Shown here: piece by piece, positions 1 through 8,254 of the stretch
How positions within the stretch are numbered: position 1 is the stretch's first letter
How the letters are laid out: each line of letters opens with the position of its first letter
Notes under the pieces: generated by a model
Database searches by the model: none
What the model was told of the DNA's origin: nothing
The model's input: the letters and a program-made list of their open reading frames with translations, nothing else
Assembly (NCBI GenBank): GCA_045123975.1
Contig: JBGVKV010000015.1
Span: forward strand, 1-27,027
Direction of reading: 5' to 3'
Source of the DNA: SIG701 sp045123975
GTDB taxonomy: Bacteria; Bacillota; Clostridia; Oscillospirales; CAG-272
DNA length: 27,027 nt
Made by a program: the position numbers and the translations under genes

Positions 1-513
1 AAAACGAATGGTGTTGTCGTAATTATCCAAGGGCTCTCCGATGCCCATCATAACGATGCCGCTGATCCGCTCACCCGTGTCTCTTTGTGCGGCAATCACC
101 TGTCCCAGGATTTCCGAGGGGTACAGATCGCGGGATTTCCCCTTCAGGGTGGAGGCGCAGAATTTGCAGCCCATCCGACATCCTGCCTGAGAGGATACGC
201 ACAGTGTATTGCCGTGCTCGTAGCGCATAAATACGCTTTCCACGCATTCTCCGTCGATCATGGAAAAGAGATATTTTACCGTTCCGTCGATTTTGGATAC
301 GTATTTTTCCTCGATGCGGGGCAGACGGTAGTCGGCGGATTCCGCCAGCTTTGCCCGGAATGCTGCGGGCAGATTGGACATTTCTTCAATCTGCGCACCC
401 TTGTGCATCCAGGAAAATAGCTGCTTCGCCCGGAAGGACTTTTCGCCCAGACCGACCACAAATTCACTCAGTTCCTCAGGGGTCATCGAGAGGATATCGG
501 CTTTGTTTTCCAT
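1..513 (-). CDS. rlmN: 23S rRNA (adenine-2503-C2)-methyltransferase RlmN, 5' part only
   Basis: Radical-SAM enzyme that methylates C2 of A2503 in 23S rRNA and, in several bacteria, A37 of some tRNAs. Only the first 171 codons lie in the window; the frame stays open to base 1. The N-terminal helical part includes the segment FRAKQLFSWMHKG near residues 28-40. The radical-SAM cysteine triad appears as GCRMGCKFC, and the SAM-binding motif GIVMMGIGEPLDNYDN follows just before the edge; both are hallmarks of RlmN rather than of general radical-SAM enzymes. The ATG at 511-513 has GGAG six bases upstream, inside the last codons of rsmB, and begins two bases after the rsmB stop. It is the last visible gene of the yicC-to-rlmN operon. 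The C-terminal part, including the second catalytic cysteine, cannot be inspected. Confidence 0.96.
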   Translation of the reverse strand, partial: MENKADILSMTPEELSEFVVGLGEKSFRAKQLFSWMHKGAQIEEMSNLPAAFRAKLAESADYRLPRIEEKYVSKIDGTVKYLFSMIDGECVESVFMRYEHGNTLCVSSQAGCRMGCKFCASTLKGKSRDLYPSEILGQVIAAQRDTGERISGIVMMGIGEPLDNYDNTIRF

Positions 514-515
514 AC

Positions 516-1823
516 TCAGCTCCGTACCATTTTGGCAATAAAGAATCCGTCGCACCCGTCCAGATGCGGATAGAAGGTGCGCATACCGTTCCCCGATCTG
601 CCGGCCGGTCCCAGATCAAAGTCCGCGGCGGCAAAATCGGGATGTTCCTTCAGAAAACGTGTCACGATGTGCTCGTTTTCATCCGGGTTCAGGGTGCATG
701 TGGAATAGACCAGCGTACCGCCCGGACGGACGTACCGGGACGCACCGCACAGAATTTCGTACTGGATTCCGGGCAAGGCCCGGATGGAATCCAGGGATTT
801 GTACTTGATATCCGGCTTTTTGCCGATAACACCCAGCCCGGAGCAGGGTGCGTCGCACAGCACCCGATCGGCCATCCCGATCAGCGCTGGATCGGGGTTT
901 CTGGCATCCCGGGCTTGCACTTCCAGGATGGAAACACCCAGGGAAGCGGCGGTACGCCGGATCAGGGATAATTTGTTCTCGTGCAGATCGAAGGCAATGA
1001 TGCGGCCTTCGTTTTTCATGTCCAGCGCGGCGGACAAGGTCTTGCCGCCGGGAGCGGCACAGGTGTCGATCACCGTCTCACCCGGTTGAGGATCCAGTGC
1101 TTTCACGCACAGACGGGAGGCCGGGTCCTGTACGAAATATTTGCCCGCACCGATGCCTTCGGTGATGTGGGCGGCGCTTTTTACCGTCACCATATCCGGG
1201 GCAAGGGGGCAGAGGGATGCTTCTTCCTCCGGGAATTCAGCCAATACCGCCTGCGCGGTGGTGACAATGGGGTTTACACGCAGCGTCACGTTCGGATTCC
1301 GTGTGGTGGAGGAGAGCAGCTGGGCGGTCATCTCCGTCCCGTACCGCTCGCACCAGAAACCACACAGCTCCACGGGAGCGGAATACTCCACCGACATTCG
1401 GGTGAGCGTTTCGCCCTCGGGCAAGGTATAGCGGCATCCGTTTCGCAGATAGGTGCGCAGGAGCGCATTGACGAAGCCGCGGCTGCGGGTCGGTGCCGTG
1501 TCCACGGATTCGGAAACGGCCGCATGGGGCGGGATCCGATCCATAAAGGTCAGTTGATAGATTCCCAAACGAAGGGCGCACAGCGCCTCCCGATCGATCT
1601 CACCGAGGGGACGGGAGGACAGGGATTCGATGATGTAATCCAGCGTAATAACCCGCTCAATGACACCGTACACCAAGGCGGTGTACAGGGATCGGTCTGC
1701 GTCACTCATAGCCGATGCGGCCAGGGAGGAGGCCACCTCCAGATTGGCGTAGCGACCGTTTTTCTCCCAGGCGATCAGGGAGGCGGCAGCGGCAGAGCGG
1801 GGATTGGTCAGTTGTTGTTTCAT
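516..1823 (-). CDS. rsmB: 16S rRNA (cytosine-967-C5)-methyltransferase RsmB
   Basis: SAM-dependent RNA methyltransferase making m5C967 in 16S rRNA, about 435 residues, normal for the family. The N-terminal roughly 130 residues are a NusB-like RNA-binding domain (SLYTALVYGVIERVITLDY). The Rossmann catalytic domain follows: SAM motif DTCAAPGGKT, motif IV DAPCSGLGVIGKKPD with one catalytic cysteine, and motif VI YSTCTLNPDENE with the second. The chosen ATG at 1821-1823 overlaps the fmt stop as TGATG; a GTG one codon upstream is possible but would sit further inside fmt. No good Shine-Dalgarno is seen, so translation is probably coupled to fmt. The neighbour order fmt-rsmB-rlmN is the standard Bacillota arrangement. 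Confidence 0.96.
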   Translation of the reverse strand: MKQQLTNPRSAAAASLIAWEKNGRYANLEVASSLAASAMSDADRSLYTALVYGVIERVITLDYIIESLSSRPLGEIDREALCALRLGIYQLTFMDRIPPHAAVSESVDTAPTRSRGFVNALLRTYLRNGCRYTLPEGETLTRMSVEYSAPVELCGFWCERYGTEMTAQLLSSTTRNPNVTLRVNPIVTTAQAVLAEFPEEEASLCPLAPDMVTVKSAAHITEGIGAGKYFVQDPASRLCVKALDPQPGETVIDTCAAPGGKTLSAALDMKNEGRIIAFDLHENKLSLIRRTAASLGVSILEVQARDARNPDPALIGMADRVLCDAPCSGLGVIGKKPDIKYKSLDSIRALPGIQYEILCGASRYVRPGGTLVYSTCTLNPDENEHIVTRFLKEHPDFAAADFDLGPAGRSGNGMRTFYPHLDGCDGFFIAKMVRS

Positions 1824-2764
1824 CACTGCGGTGTATGGAGGACGTCACCGACGGAGAGCTTGCGTCCCCGCAAAAAATCGGCGGCGGACATCCGTCCCTT
1901 TCCTTCCGGTTGGAGATGGGTAACGTGCAGAATTCCGTCTGCGCAGGAAATATCCAGCGTGCCTCGCTCGATGGCAACTACCGTACCGGGGGCTGCCGTA
2001 ACGGAGCAGATTTCCTTTTCGGCGGAGACGATCTTCAATCGCTTGCCGTCAGGCATCCAACTCAGTGCCAGCGGCACGGGGGAAAGGCCGCGCACCTGAT
2101 TGTACACGTCGGTTACGGATTTTGTGAAATCAATAACGCAGTCGGGATTCTCGATTTTCGCCGCATAGGTGGCATCTTCGTCGTTCTGTACTTCCCGGGT
2201 AACGGTGCCGTTGCGCAGCTTGGCAACGGTCTGCGTCATAGCCTCACCGCCGGCCACCGCCAGCTTGTCGTGCAGCGTGCCGAAATCGTCCTCGTCGGTG
2301 ATCGGCACCTCTACCGTCAGGATCATATCGCCCGTATCCAAGCCCTGAGCCATGTACATGGCGGTCACGCCGGTGAGACGGTCTCCCGCCATAATGGCGC
2401 GCTGAATGGGCGCCGCACCCCGCCAACGGGGCAGCAGCGACGCGTGTGCGTTGATGCAGCCGAATTTCGGATATTCCAGAATATAGGCGGGCAGAATTTT
2501 TCCGTAGGCAGCCACGATGATCAGATCGGGGTCGATTTCGGAAAGCGTGTCCGCAAAGGCTCCGTCCTTCAAAGTAACAGGCTGATATACCGGCAGACCG
2601 TTCTCCTGCGCGTACTGCTTTACCGGGGGCGGTGTGAGGATCATTTTCCGTCCCTGGGGCTTGTCCGGCTGGGTGACCACCGCTACGATATTCTCACCGT
2701 CTTTATGCAGCTTCTCCAGAATGGAGCGGGCAAAATCCGGCGTTCCCATAAAAAGAATTTTCAT
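1823..2764 (-). CDS. fmt: methionyl-tRNA formyltransferase
   Basis: Transfers the formyl group from 10-formyltetrahydrofolate to initiator Met-tRNA. The 313-residue product has the usual length. The start MKILFMGTPDFA matches the family. The catalytic core is visible as NAHASLLPRWRGAAPIQRAI (Asn, His of the active site and the SLLP signature), followed by GLDTGDMIL, where the aspartate is the third catalytic residue. The C-terminal OB-like tRNA-binding domain begins near residue 205. The ATG at 2762-2764 has GAGG seven bases upstream; a TTG two codons earlier is in frame but overlaps the def stop and has no better ribosome site. It lies three bases after def, and the def-fmt pair forms the formylation/deformylation cycle. 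Confidence 0.97.
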   Translation of the reverse strand: MKILFMGTPDFARSILEKLHKDGENIVAVVTQPDKPQGRKMILTPPPVKQYAQENGLPVYQPVTLKDGAFADTLSEIDPDLIIVAAYGKILPAYILEYPKFGCINAHASLLPRWRGAAPIQRAIMAGDRLTGVTAMYMAQGLDTGDMILTVEVPITDEDDFGTLHDKLAVAGGEAMTQTVAKLRNGTVTREVQNDEDATYAAKIENPDCVIDFTKSVTDVYNQVRGLSPVPLALSWMPDGKRLKIVSAEKEICSVTAAPGTVVAIERGTLDISCADGILHVTHLQPEGKGRMSAADFLRGRKLSVGDVLHTPQ

Positions 2765-2766
2765 TA

Positions 2767-3249
2767 TCAATCCTCAAACTGTTCCTTGATCTCTTCTTTG
2801 GTCAGCATATGGAGGGCGTTGTCCTTATAGAGAACGCCGTCCAGATGATCCAACTCGTGGCACAGAGCCCGTGCCATCAGGCCCTCGCCGGATACCTCGT
2901 AGATCTCACCGTTGCGGTCCATGGCGCGAACCGTCACCTTCTCGGGACGTTCCGTAATACCCCACTGACCGGGAAGGGAAAGGCATCCCTCCAATTCGTT
3001 CTGGGTGCCCTCGCGGGCGATGATTTCGGGATTGATCAGCTCATACAGCTTGCCGGGCTCCACTTCCACCAGCGCAATGCGGCGAAGCACACCCACCTGG
3101 GGCGCGGCCAGACCGCATCCGTCGGCCTTGTGGAGCGTTTCCTTCATATCCTCCAGCAGCTGAATCGTACGGGGGGTAATCTCCGTAACAGGGCGGCAAA
3201 CCTTGCGCAGAACGGGATCGCCCTCTTTTACTATATTCAAAATGGCCAT
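2767..3249 (-). CDS. def: peptide deformylase
   Basis: Fe(II)/Zn metalloenzyme that removes the N-formyl group from nascent proteins. The 160-residue product shows all three family motifs: GCGLAAPQ at residues 44-51, EGCLSLP at 87-93 (metal-binding Cys), and HELDH at 131-135 (two metal-binding His and the catalytic Glu). The start at MAILNIVKEGDPVLR fits other deformylases and is preceded by AGGATAATT; longer in-frame extension upstream runs into the end of priA and has no family resemblance. The gene is 23 bases downstream of priA and three bases upstream of fmt. Confidence 0.96.
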   Translation of the reverse strand: MAILNIVKEGDPVLRKVCRPVTEITPRTIQLLEDMKETLHKADGCGLAAPQVGVLRRIALVEVEPGKLYELINPEIIAREGTQNELEGCLSLPGQWGITERPEKVTVRAMDRNGEIYEVSGEGLMARALCHELDHLDGVLYKDNALHMLTKEEIKEQFED

Positions 3250-3272
3250 AATTATCCTATCCTTTCGGTATT

Positions 3273-5795
3273 TTACAGTGTGTTGGGGTTCAGATCCACG
3301 GAAATGCTCAGTCGCTTGCCCGCATTTTTCCCGAAATCGGTGAGAATGTGGGAGAGCATCTCCCGGCTGCGCCGATTCAGGCGGCACTTGATCACCATAC
3401 GGTTGCGGCATACGCCCTGGATCTTATATACGGGGGCCTCAAAGGGGCCGAATATCATCAGCTTCAAATCGGAGTAGGGGCCGGATACCGCGTCCCGAAC
3501 CCATTCCCGCAGGCGCACCGTGGCACCGGACAGCAGTGCCTCATCCCGGCTGGCCAGGGTGATCACCGCAATATCGCAGAAGGGTGGGAACACCAGTGCC
3601 TGTCGCATACGGATTTCCCGGCGGTAAAACTCGCCGTAATCCTGGTTGGCGGCCAGGGTGATGATGTCGCTTGTGGGATTGAATGTCTGGACCACAGCCA
3701 CACCGGGGGCATCCGCCCGACCGGCCCGGCCGATCACCTGGGTCAGCATAGCGAAGGTGCGCTCCGACGCACGGTAATCGTCCAGATACATAGAACTGTC
3801 CGCGTTGATCACGCCCACCAGCGTTACGTCGGGGAAATCGTGTCCCTTGGTCACCATCTGTGTGCCCAGAAGCACGTCCGCTTCGCCCCGTCGGAATTGG
3901 GTGAGAAGCTCCTCGTGGGAGAATTTGGACTGGGTAGTGTCCATATCCATACGGATCACCCGCGGTGCGGGATCCAGCTTGTTCATCTCTGCTTCCAGCA
4001 TCTGCGTGCCGTAGCCGCGGAAATGGAAATGCTCGCTCTTGCAGGCGGGGCATTTCTCCGGCACCCGCGTGCGGTAGCCGCAATAGTGACAGGTGAGCGT
4101 GCCGCTGTTGGCGCGGGTTTGGCGGTAGTCCTCCTCCGTTTCGCCGCCGCCCAATGCGCGGAACACGTGATAGGTCAGGGAGACGGAGCAGTTGGGACAT
4201 TTCAGCGCCTCGCCGCACTTGCGGCAGGAGATGAAGCTGTTGTATCCCCGGCGGTTCAAAAAGACGATGGCCTGTTTTTTATCCGAAACGGTTTCCGTCA
4301 GCCGGTCCTTCAGAACATGTCCCAGGGGAGACAGCGTGCCGCCGCCGGCTTCCCCTCGCATATCGGTGACGATCACGTGGGGCAGGGTGGCACGGCCGTA
4401 CCGCTGCTTCATTTCGATCAGCGAGTATTTGCCGCTTTTCGCTTTGTAATAGCTGTTTACCGAGGGAGTGGCAGATGCCAGCAGCATCAGCGCGTTGTGA
4501 CGGGCACAGCGGAAGCGTGCCACGTCGTGGGCCAGATAGTTGGGATTGGCATCGGATTTGTAAGTGTGCTCCTGCTCCTCGTCGATGACGATCAGTCCTA
4601 CGCTCGGAAGAGGCGCAAAGACGGCGGAACGGGTGCCGATCACCACGTCGGCCAGGCCGTCGCGGATCCGTCGCCAGGCATCGTACCGCTCACCGGCGGA
4701 GAGGGCGGAGTGGATCACCGCCACCCGCTCGCCGTAGCGTGCCAGGAATATGCCCACCATTTGGGGCGTCAGGGAAATTTCCGGTACCAGAATGATTACA
4801 CCGCGATTGTCGCAGAGTACCCGATCGATCATGGAGAGGATCACGCGGGTCTTGCCGCTGCCGGTGACGCCGTGCAGAAGCGCCGCCTTGGCCTCTCCGC
4901 TTTCGTACAGGGAAGAAAGGGTTTCGTAGGCCGCCGACTGCTCCTCGCTGAGGGGGCTGTCGCCCACGTCGGAGGGAAGCACCTTCTCGGCAAAGGGGTC
5001 CCGGAAGGCATCCTCTACCCGTTCGGTGATCTGACCCTTTTTCAGTAAAGACGAAATCTGCACCCGGGTTGTTCCCGTGATAGCCAAAAGATCCTCTTCC
5101 AGCATTTCCCCGTTTTGGAGAAGCGTGCGCAGAATGCTCACCTGGGCGGGTGAACGCATTCTACCGATGGATTTTTCCAAGGCATCGGTCTTCTGCAATT
5201 CGTCGGCAAGGGTGAAAAAACGCCGTTTTTTCTCAACTCGGTTTTCCCGCATTTCCGTGCAAACGGAAATCAGTCCGTGCTTATGCAGGGATGCGGCCAG
5301 CTCGGCACTTTCCGCGCCGAATTCGGTGCGGAGCCGTGCCTGGGATACTCTGTCCCGTGCCGCAATAAAGGAGTAGACAAAGGCCGCCTTGTCACCCAGA
5401 CGCGACAGCTTTTCCGGGACGTCCTCCGCCCGGGTTGCGCTGTAGTATTCGGTGGTCTTGGAAATGGCGGCGGCAGGCACCGCGGCCCGTACCGCGTCCC
5501 CGATCGTGCATAGCGTGTGCTCCTTCAGGAAATCGCACAGAGCCAGCATTTCTTCGTTCAGTGCCGCACCGGAAGACAGAAGGGAAAAAACGGGCTTCAC
5601 GTTTTCAAAATCGCACTGTTCCCGTACTCCCGTTACAACGGCGGGCACTTTGCGGTTCGCGTTGCCGTAGGGCACACAGACCAGCGTACCGACAGACAGA
5701 TCGGCACGCAATTCCGGCGGCACGAAATAATCGTACGCTCGGTCTGCGTGATAAGGCACGTCCAGTATATGGACGGAAGCAAACAACTCACTCAA
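3273..5795 (-). CDS. priA: primosomal protein N' (replication restart helicase PriA)
   Basis: 3'-5' superfamily-2 DNA helicase that reloads the replisome at stalled forks. About 840 residues. The N-terminal DNA-binding domain begins near VHILDVPYHADRAYDYFVP. Walker A is GVTGSGKT at about residues 309-316, the Walker B region reads IDEEQEHTYKS, and the later helicase motifs include VIGTRSAVFAPL and GTQMVTKGHDFPDV. Zinc-binding cysteine pairs (CRKCG, CPNC, CHYCG, CPACK) are all present, but an extra acidic-polar insert of roughly 15-20 residues separates CPNC from CHYC. The start chosen is TTG at 5793-5795, with GGAGG nine bases upstream; a GTG at 5817-5819 is in frame but lacks a ribosome site. 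A terminator hairpin lies just upstream, between rpoZ and this gene. Confidence 0.95.
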   Translation of the reverse strand: MSELFASVHILDVPYHADRAYDYFVPPELRADLSVGTLVCVPYGNANRKVPAVVTGVREQCDFENVKPVFSLLSSGAALNEEMLALCDFLKEHTLCTIGDAVRAAVPAAAISKTTEYYSATRAEDVPEKLSRLGDKAAFVYSFIAARDRVSQARLRTEFGAESAELAASLHKHGLISVCTEMRENRVEKKRRFFTLADELQKTDALEKSIGRMRSPAQVSILRTLLQNGEMLEEDLLAITGTTRVQISSLLKKGQITERVEDAFRDPFAEKVLPSDVGDSPLSEEQSAAYETLSSLYESGEAKAALLHGVTGSGKTRVILSMIDRVLCDNRGVIILVPEISLTPQMVGIFLARYGERVAVIHSALSAGERYDAWRRIRDGLADVVIGTRSAVFAPLPSVGLIVIDEEQEHTYKSDANPNYLAHDVARFRCARHNALMLLASATPSVNSYYKAKSGKYSLIEMKQRYGRATLPHVIVTDMRGEAGGGTLSPLGHVLKDRLTETVSDKKQAIVFLNRRGYNSFISCRKCGEALKCPNCSVSLTYHVFRALGGGETEEDYRQTRANSGTLTCHYCGYRTRVPEKCPACKSEHFHFRGYGTQMLEAEMNKLDPAPRVIRMDMDTTQSKFSHEELLTQFRRGEADVLLGTQMVTKGHDFPDVTLVGVINADSSMYLDDYRASERTFAMLTQVIGRAGRADAPGVAVVQTFNPTSDIITLAANQDYGEFYRREIRMRQALVFPPFCDIAVITLASRDEALLSGATVRLREWVRDAVSGPYSDLKLMIFGPFEAPVYKIQGVCRNRMVIKCRLNRRSREMLSHILTDFGKNAGKRLSISVDLNPNTL

Positions 5796-5829
5796 TGTAC
5801 GTATCCTCCATGCGATCACAGTGTGGCTG

Positions 5830-5862
5830 AAAAAACATACCTGCCGCCGAAAGGGCGGCAGG
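5830..5862 (-). terminator. rho-independent terminator between rpoZ and priA
   Basis: On the minus strand, nine bases after the rpoZ stop, a stem CTGCCGCC/GGCGGCAG (5854-5861 with 5841-5848) with a five-base loop is followed within four bases by a run of six T. This is a good intrinsic terminator shape placed in the middle of an otherwise continuous operon, so priA and the genes behind it probably depend on partial read-through. I find no convincing promoter between the hairpin and priA. Confidence 0.8.
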
Positions 5863-5870
5863 CAGGATTA

Positions 5871-6203
5871 TCATTCTTCGGCAGATGCCGCCTCAGTCTC
5901 CGCCTCGGGCAGCTCTGCACCGATTTCCTCGGCTGCCTCCGCAGTCAGGGGAACGATATCAAACTCACCGTCGTGCAGGCGGTTGATGGCGCACTTTACC
6001 GCTTTCTCGTCGCGGTATTCCCGCTTGATCATGGAGATCAGGCTCTTGTCGGTTTCCTTGTTGGCAATCAGCTTTTCCGCATATTCGCGCTGCTTTACGT
6101 ATTCATCGGTCAGAACACGGGCTGTCTTGGAGGTGGCGATGACCAGCGTATAGCGGTTATATTTTCCGTTTTTGGACAAGTCACTGATGGACGGATAAAT
6201 CAT
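5871..6203 (-). CDS. rpoZ: DNA-directed RNA polymerase omega subunit
   Basis: Small subunit that assists folding and assembly of RNA polymerase beta'. The 110-residue product opens with MIYPSISDL and contains YTLVIATSKTARVL, the conserved omega segment, followed by an acidic tail rich in Glu and Ala (residues about 90-110) of the kind seen in clostridial omegas. Its place directly after gmk is the standard order. The gap to gmk is 60 bases and the ribosome site is weak (GGGAG about 14 bases upstream). It ends just before an intrinsic terminator. Confidence 0.93.
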   Translation of the reverse strand: MIYPSISDLSKNGKYNRYTLVIATSKTARVLTDEYVKQREYAEKLIANKETDKSLISMIKREYRDEKAVKCAINRLHDGEFDIVPLTAEAAEEIGAELPEAETEAASAEE

Positions 6204-6263
6204 AATACTTGCACTTTCTCCCGATTCGGGTATGAGATTTGATAAGGTTTTCTGTCGTATGGT

Positions 6264-6887
6264 TTATTCTTCCCCAAAGAAGCGGGAAGTAACGTGTTTC
6301 ATGCGGAAAGAGCGGAGATGCTCCGAGTGCAGGATGCCGGCGATATCCTCGGCGCACTGCCGAACCCCGCCGTCCTGATTGACTACGATGTAATCGTATT
6401 TTTCGCTGATGATGATTTCCTCCCGTGCCCGACGGAGCCGTGCCAGGATGACCTCATCCGTTTCCGTGCCCCGTCCGCGAAGGCGGGCCTCCAGAACCTC
6501 CCCGTCCGGGGGGATCAGCATAACGGTAATGGTGTCGGGGAAGAGCCGCTTCACCTGCATGGCGCCGTCTGCTTCGATCTCCAGGATCAGATCGTGGCCG
6601 GCGGCCAGTACCCGTTCCACTTCGGAGCGCAGGGTTCCGTAGTAGTTGCCGCAGTATACGGTGTGTTCCAGGATTTCTCCGTGGGAAAGGGCTTCCTCAA
6701 AATCGTCCCGGGACATGAAATAATAATGGACGCCGTCCTCCTCACCGGGGCGGGGAGAGCGGGTGGTAGCGGACACGGACAGTCCCAGATCGGGAAGCAT
6801 GGAGCGAAGCTCCTTGACAACGGTGCCCTTGCCGCTTCCGGCCGGGCCGGATATAACGATCAGCATGCCTCTGGTTTCTGTATTCAT
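6264..6887 (-). CDS. gmk: guanylate kinase
   Basis: Phosphorylates GMP to GDP with ATP in the cytosol. The 207-residue product is of normal length. P-loop GPAGSGKGT is at residues 14-22, the GMP-binding region reads SATTRSPRPGEEDGVHYYF, and the catalytic-lid region follows at LRGRGTETDEVILARL. The usual LEIDVQGA segment reads LEIEADGA, a conservative change of the acidic residue. The ATG overlaps the remA stop as ATGA, so the two genes are translationally coupled, as is common for the remA-gmk pair. Confidence 0.97.
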   Translation of the reverse strand: MNTETRGMLIVISGPAGSGKGTVVKELRSMLPDLGLSVSATTRSPRPGEEDGVHYYFMSRDDFEEALSHGEILEHTVYCGNYYGTLRSEVERVLAAGHDLILEIEADGAMQVKRLFPDTITVMLIPPDGEVLEARLRGRGTETDEVILARLRRAREEIIISEKYDYIVVNQDGGVRQCAEDIAGILHSEHLRSFRMKHVTSRFFGEE

Positions 6888-7165
6888 AACTGTCCCTCGC
6901 TGTTCTCGTCCGGGAATTCGGCGTTTTGCGCCGATCCGTCAATGCGGGCGGCTATGTTCTCCGGTGGCAAAGCGGACAGAATCACGTGATCGCTGTCGGT
7001 GATGATCACCGATTTTGTTTTTTTACCGCAGGTGCAGTCGATGGATCGGCCGTCCTCCCGGCTTTCCGCGATCAGTCGCTTGACGGGAGCGGAGTCCGGT
7101 GCGGCCACGGTGATGATCCGCTCGGCAGAGACCAGATTGGAAAATCCTATATTGATAAATTTCAT
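6884..7165 (-). CDS. remA: RemA-like DNA-binding regulator (DUF370)
   Basis: Small DUF370 protein of 93 residues. In Bacillus subtilis RemA is a LytTR-like DNA-binding activator of biofilm-matrix and osmoprotection genes and is oligomeric. The match is MKFINIGFSNLVSAERIITV at the start, then SAPVKRLIAESREDG and KTKSVIITDSDHVILSAL, all typical of the family. The tail after residue 75 is longer than in B. subtilis and of low complexity. The start is the ATG four bases after the yicC stop; upstream extension would enter yicC. The position between yicC and gmk is diagnostic. Its target genes here are unknown. Confidence 0.92.
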   Translation of the reverse strand: MKFINIGFSNLVSAERIITVAAPDSAPVKRLIAESREDGRSIDCTCGKKTKSVIITDSDHVILSALPPENIAARIDGSAQNAEFPDENSEGQL

Positions 7166-7169
7166 ATCT

Positions 7170-8063
7170 TTACTCGATGTTCTGGATTTGTTCGCGGATC
7201 TTTTCCAACTCACACTTCATGTCCACCACAAGGCGGGCAATATCGGCGTTGTTGGCCTTGGATCCGATGGTGTTGGTCTCCCGGTTCATTTCCTGGAGCA
7301 AAAAGTCCAGACGGCGGCCCGCCGGTTCGGGACTATTCAGAATATCCTCCAGGCCGTTGAAGTGGGAATTCAGACGAACCAGTTCTTCATCGATGGCGGC
7401 GCGGTCGGCAAAGATGGCCACCTCGGTAAGTATCCTCTGCTCATCGATCTGAATGGAATGATCGTCCAGCATCTTGTGGATGCGCGCATCCAGTTTGTCC
7501 CTGTGGCCTGCGATGTCGGCCTCGGACAGGGCCTTGACCCGTGCGGCACATTCCTTGATCTTCTCCGCTTTCGCAAGAATATCACGGCGGAGATTCTCAC
7601 CCTCCCGCTCACGGGCAGAGAGGAATACGTCGACGGCGGCGCCGAGAACGGAACGAACGTCCTCCCAATCCTTCTCCAGATCGTCCTCTGCCTTTTTGGT
7701 GATGAACAGATCCCGGTTGGCGGCTACCCGCATCACGGAAATGTCATCTTTCAGGGAAAACTCGTCCCGCAACTCCTCCAGTGCACGGAGATAGGAGGCT
7801 GCGAGAGCCCGATCCAGCGAGATCTCAATGCCCTCCTGCTGCAGCACGTCTACACTGACGTATACCTCCAGCTTGCCGCGGACGATGCCGCGTTCTGCCA
7901 GGTACGCCTTGATCTTTTCCTCAAGGAAAGAGTACATACGGGGCAATCGAACGGTGCAGTCCAGGAAACGGCTGTTGACGCTCTTCAATTCAACGGTAAT
8001 ATCTTTGGTTCCGCATCCGGACAGCGCCCGCGCGCGGCCGAAAGCGGTCATACTTCTCAGCAT
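7170..8063 (-). CDS. yicC: YicC/YloC-family endoribonuclease
   Basis: First gene of the operon. The 297-residue product begins MLRSMTAFGRA and contains VELKSVNSRFLD, both conserved in the YicC family, and ends with SKANNADIARLVVDMKCELEKIREQIQN, the conserved C-terminal DUF1732 segment. E. coli YicC is an RNase linked to turnover of the small RNA RyhB; that role is knowledge of the family and not shown here. The ribosome site AGGAGA lies seven bases upstream of the ATG. A small hairpin made of two TGCGCA copies (8080-8096) sits immediately before it. Confidence 0.93.
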   Translation of the reverse strand: MLRSMTAFGRARALSGCGTKDITVELKSVNSRFLDCTVRLPRMYSFLEEKIKAYLAERGIVRGKLEVYVSVDVLQQEGIEISLDRALAASYLRALEELRDEFSLKDDISVMRVAANRDLFITKKAEDDLEKDWEDVRSVLGAAVDVFLSAREREGENLRRDILAKAEKIKECAARVKALSEADIAGHRDKLDARIHKMLDDHSIQIDEQRILTEVAIFADRAAIDEELVRLNSHFNGLEDILNSPEPAGRRLDFLLQEMNRETNTIGSKANNADIARLVVDMKCELEKIREQIQNIE

Positions 8064-8113
8064 GGATAAGTCTCCTTTTTGCGCATCACCTGCGCATACC
8101 TATAGATACTATT

Positions 8114-8143
8114 ATTATACTCCGTTTTGGCGGGATTTGTCAA
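8114..8143 (-). promoter_or_regulatory. promoter of the yicC-rlmN operon
   Basis: On the minus strand, TTGACA (8138-8143) is separated by 18 bases from TATAAT (8114-8119), an exact sigma-A consensus match. Transcription should start near 8107, giving a leader of about 45 bases before yicC. Confidence 0.88.
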
Positions 8144-8208
8144 CTTTTTCTTAACAATTTGGCCATCAAACAAGGCAAAAAATAAACAAATCCGTCCACA
8201 AAGCAAAG

Positions 8209-8243
8209 AAAAGGGGCGAGTGCGTTTCCGCATCGCCCCTTTT
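8209..8243 (-). terminator. rho-independent terminator after the DUF5685/J-domain cluster
   Basis: Downstream of the membrane protein gene ending at 8255, an 11-bp stem AAAAGGGGCGA/TCGCCCCTTTT with a further GCG/CGC inner pair and a TTTC-type loop is followed by T-rich sequence on the minus strand. It separates this cluster from the yicC promoter. Confidence 0.85.
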
Positions 8244-8254
8244 GGGTGTCGGCT

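Noticed and set aside
3348..5048. A 566-codon plus-strand open frame opposite priA.
   Set aside because: No ribosome site or domain, low-complexity composition, and priA covers the whole span.
6264..6887. Guanylate kinase with LEIEADGA in place of LEIDVQGA.
   Set aside because: The acidic character is kept and all other motifs are intact; likely normal variation.
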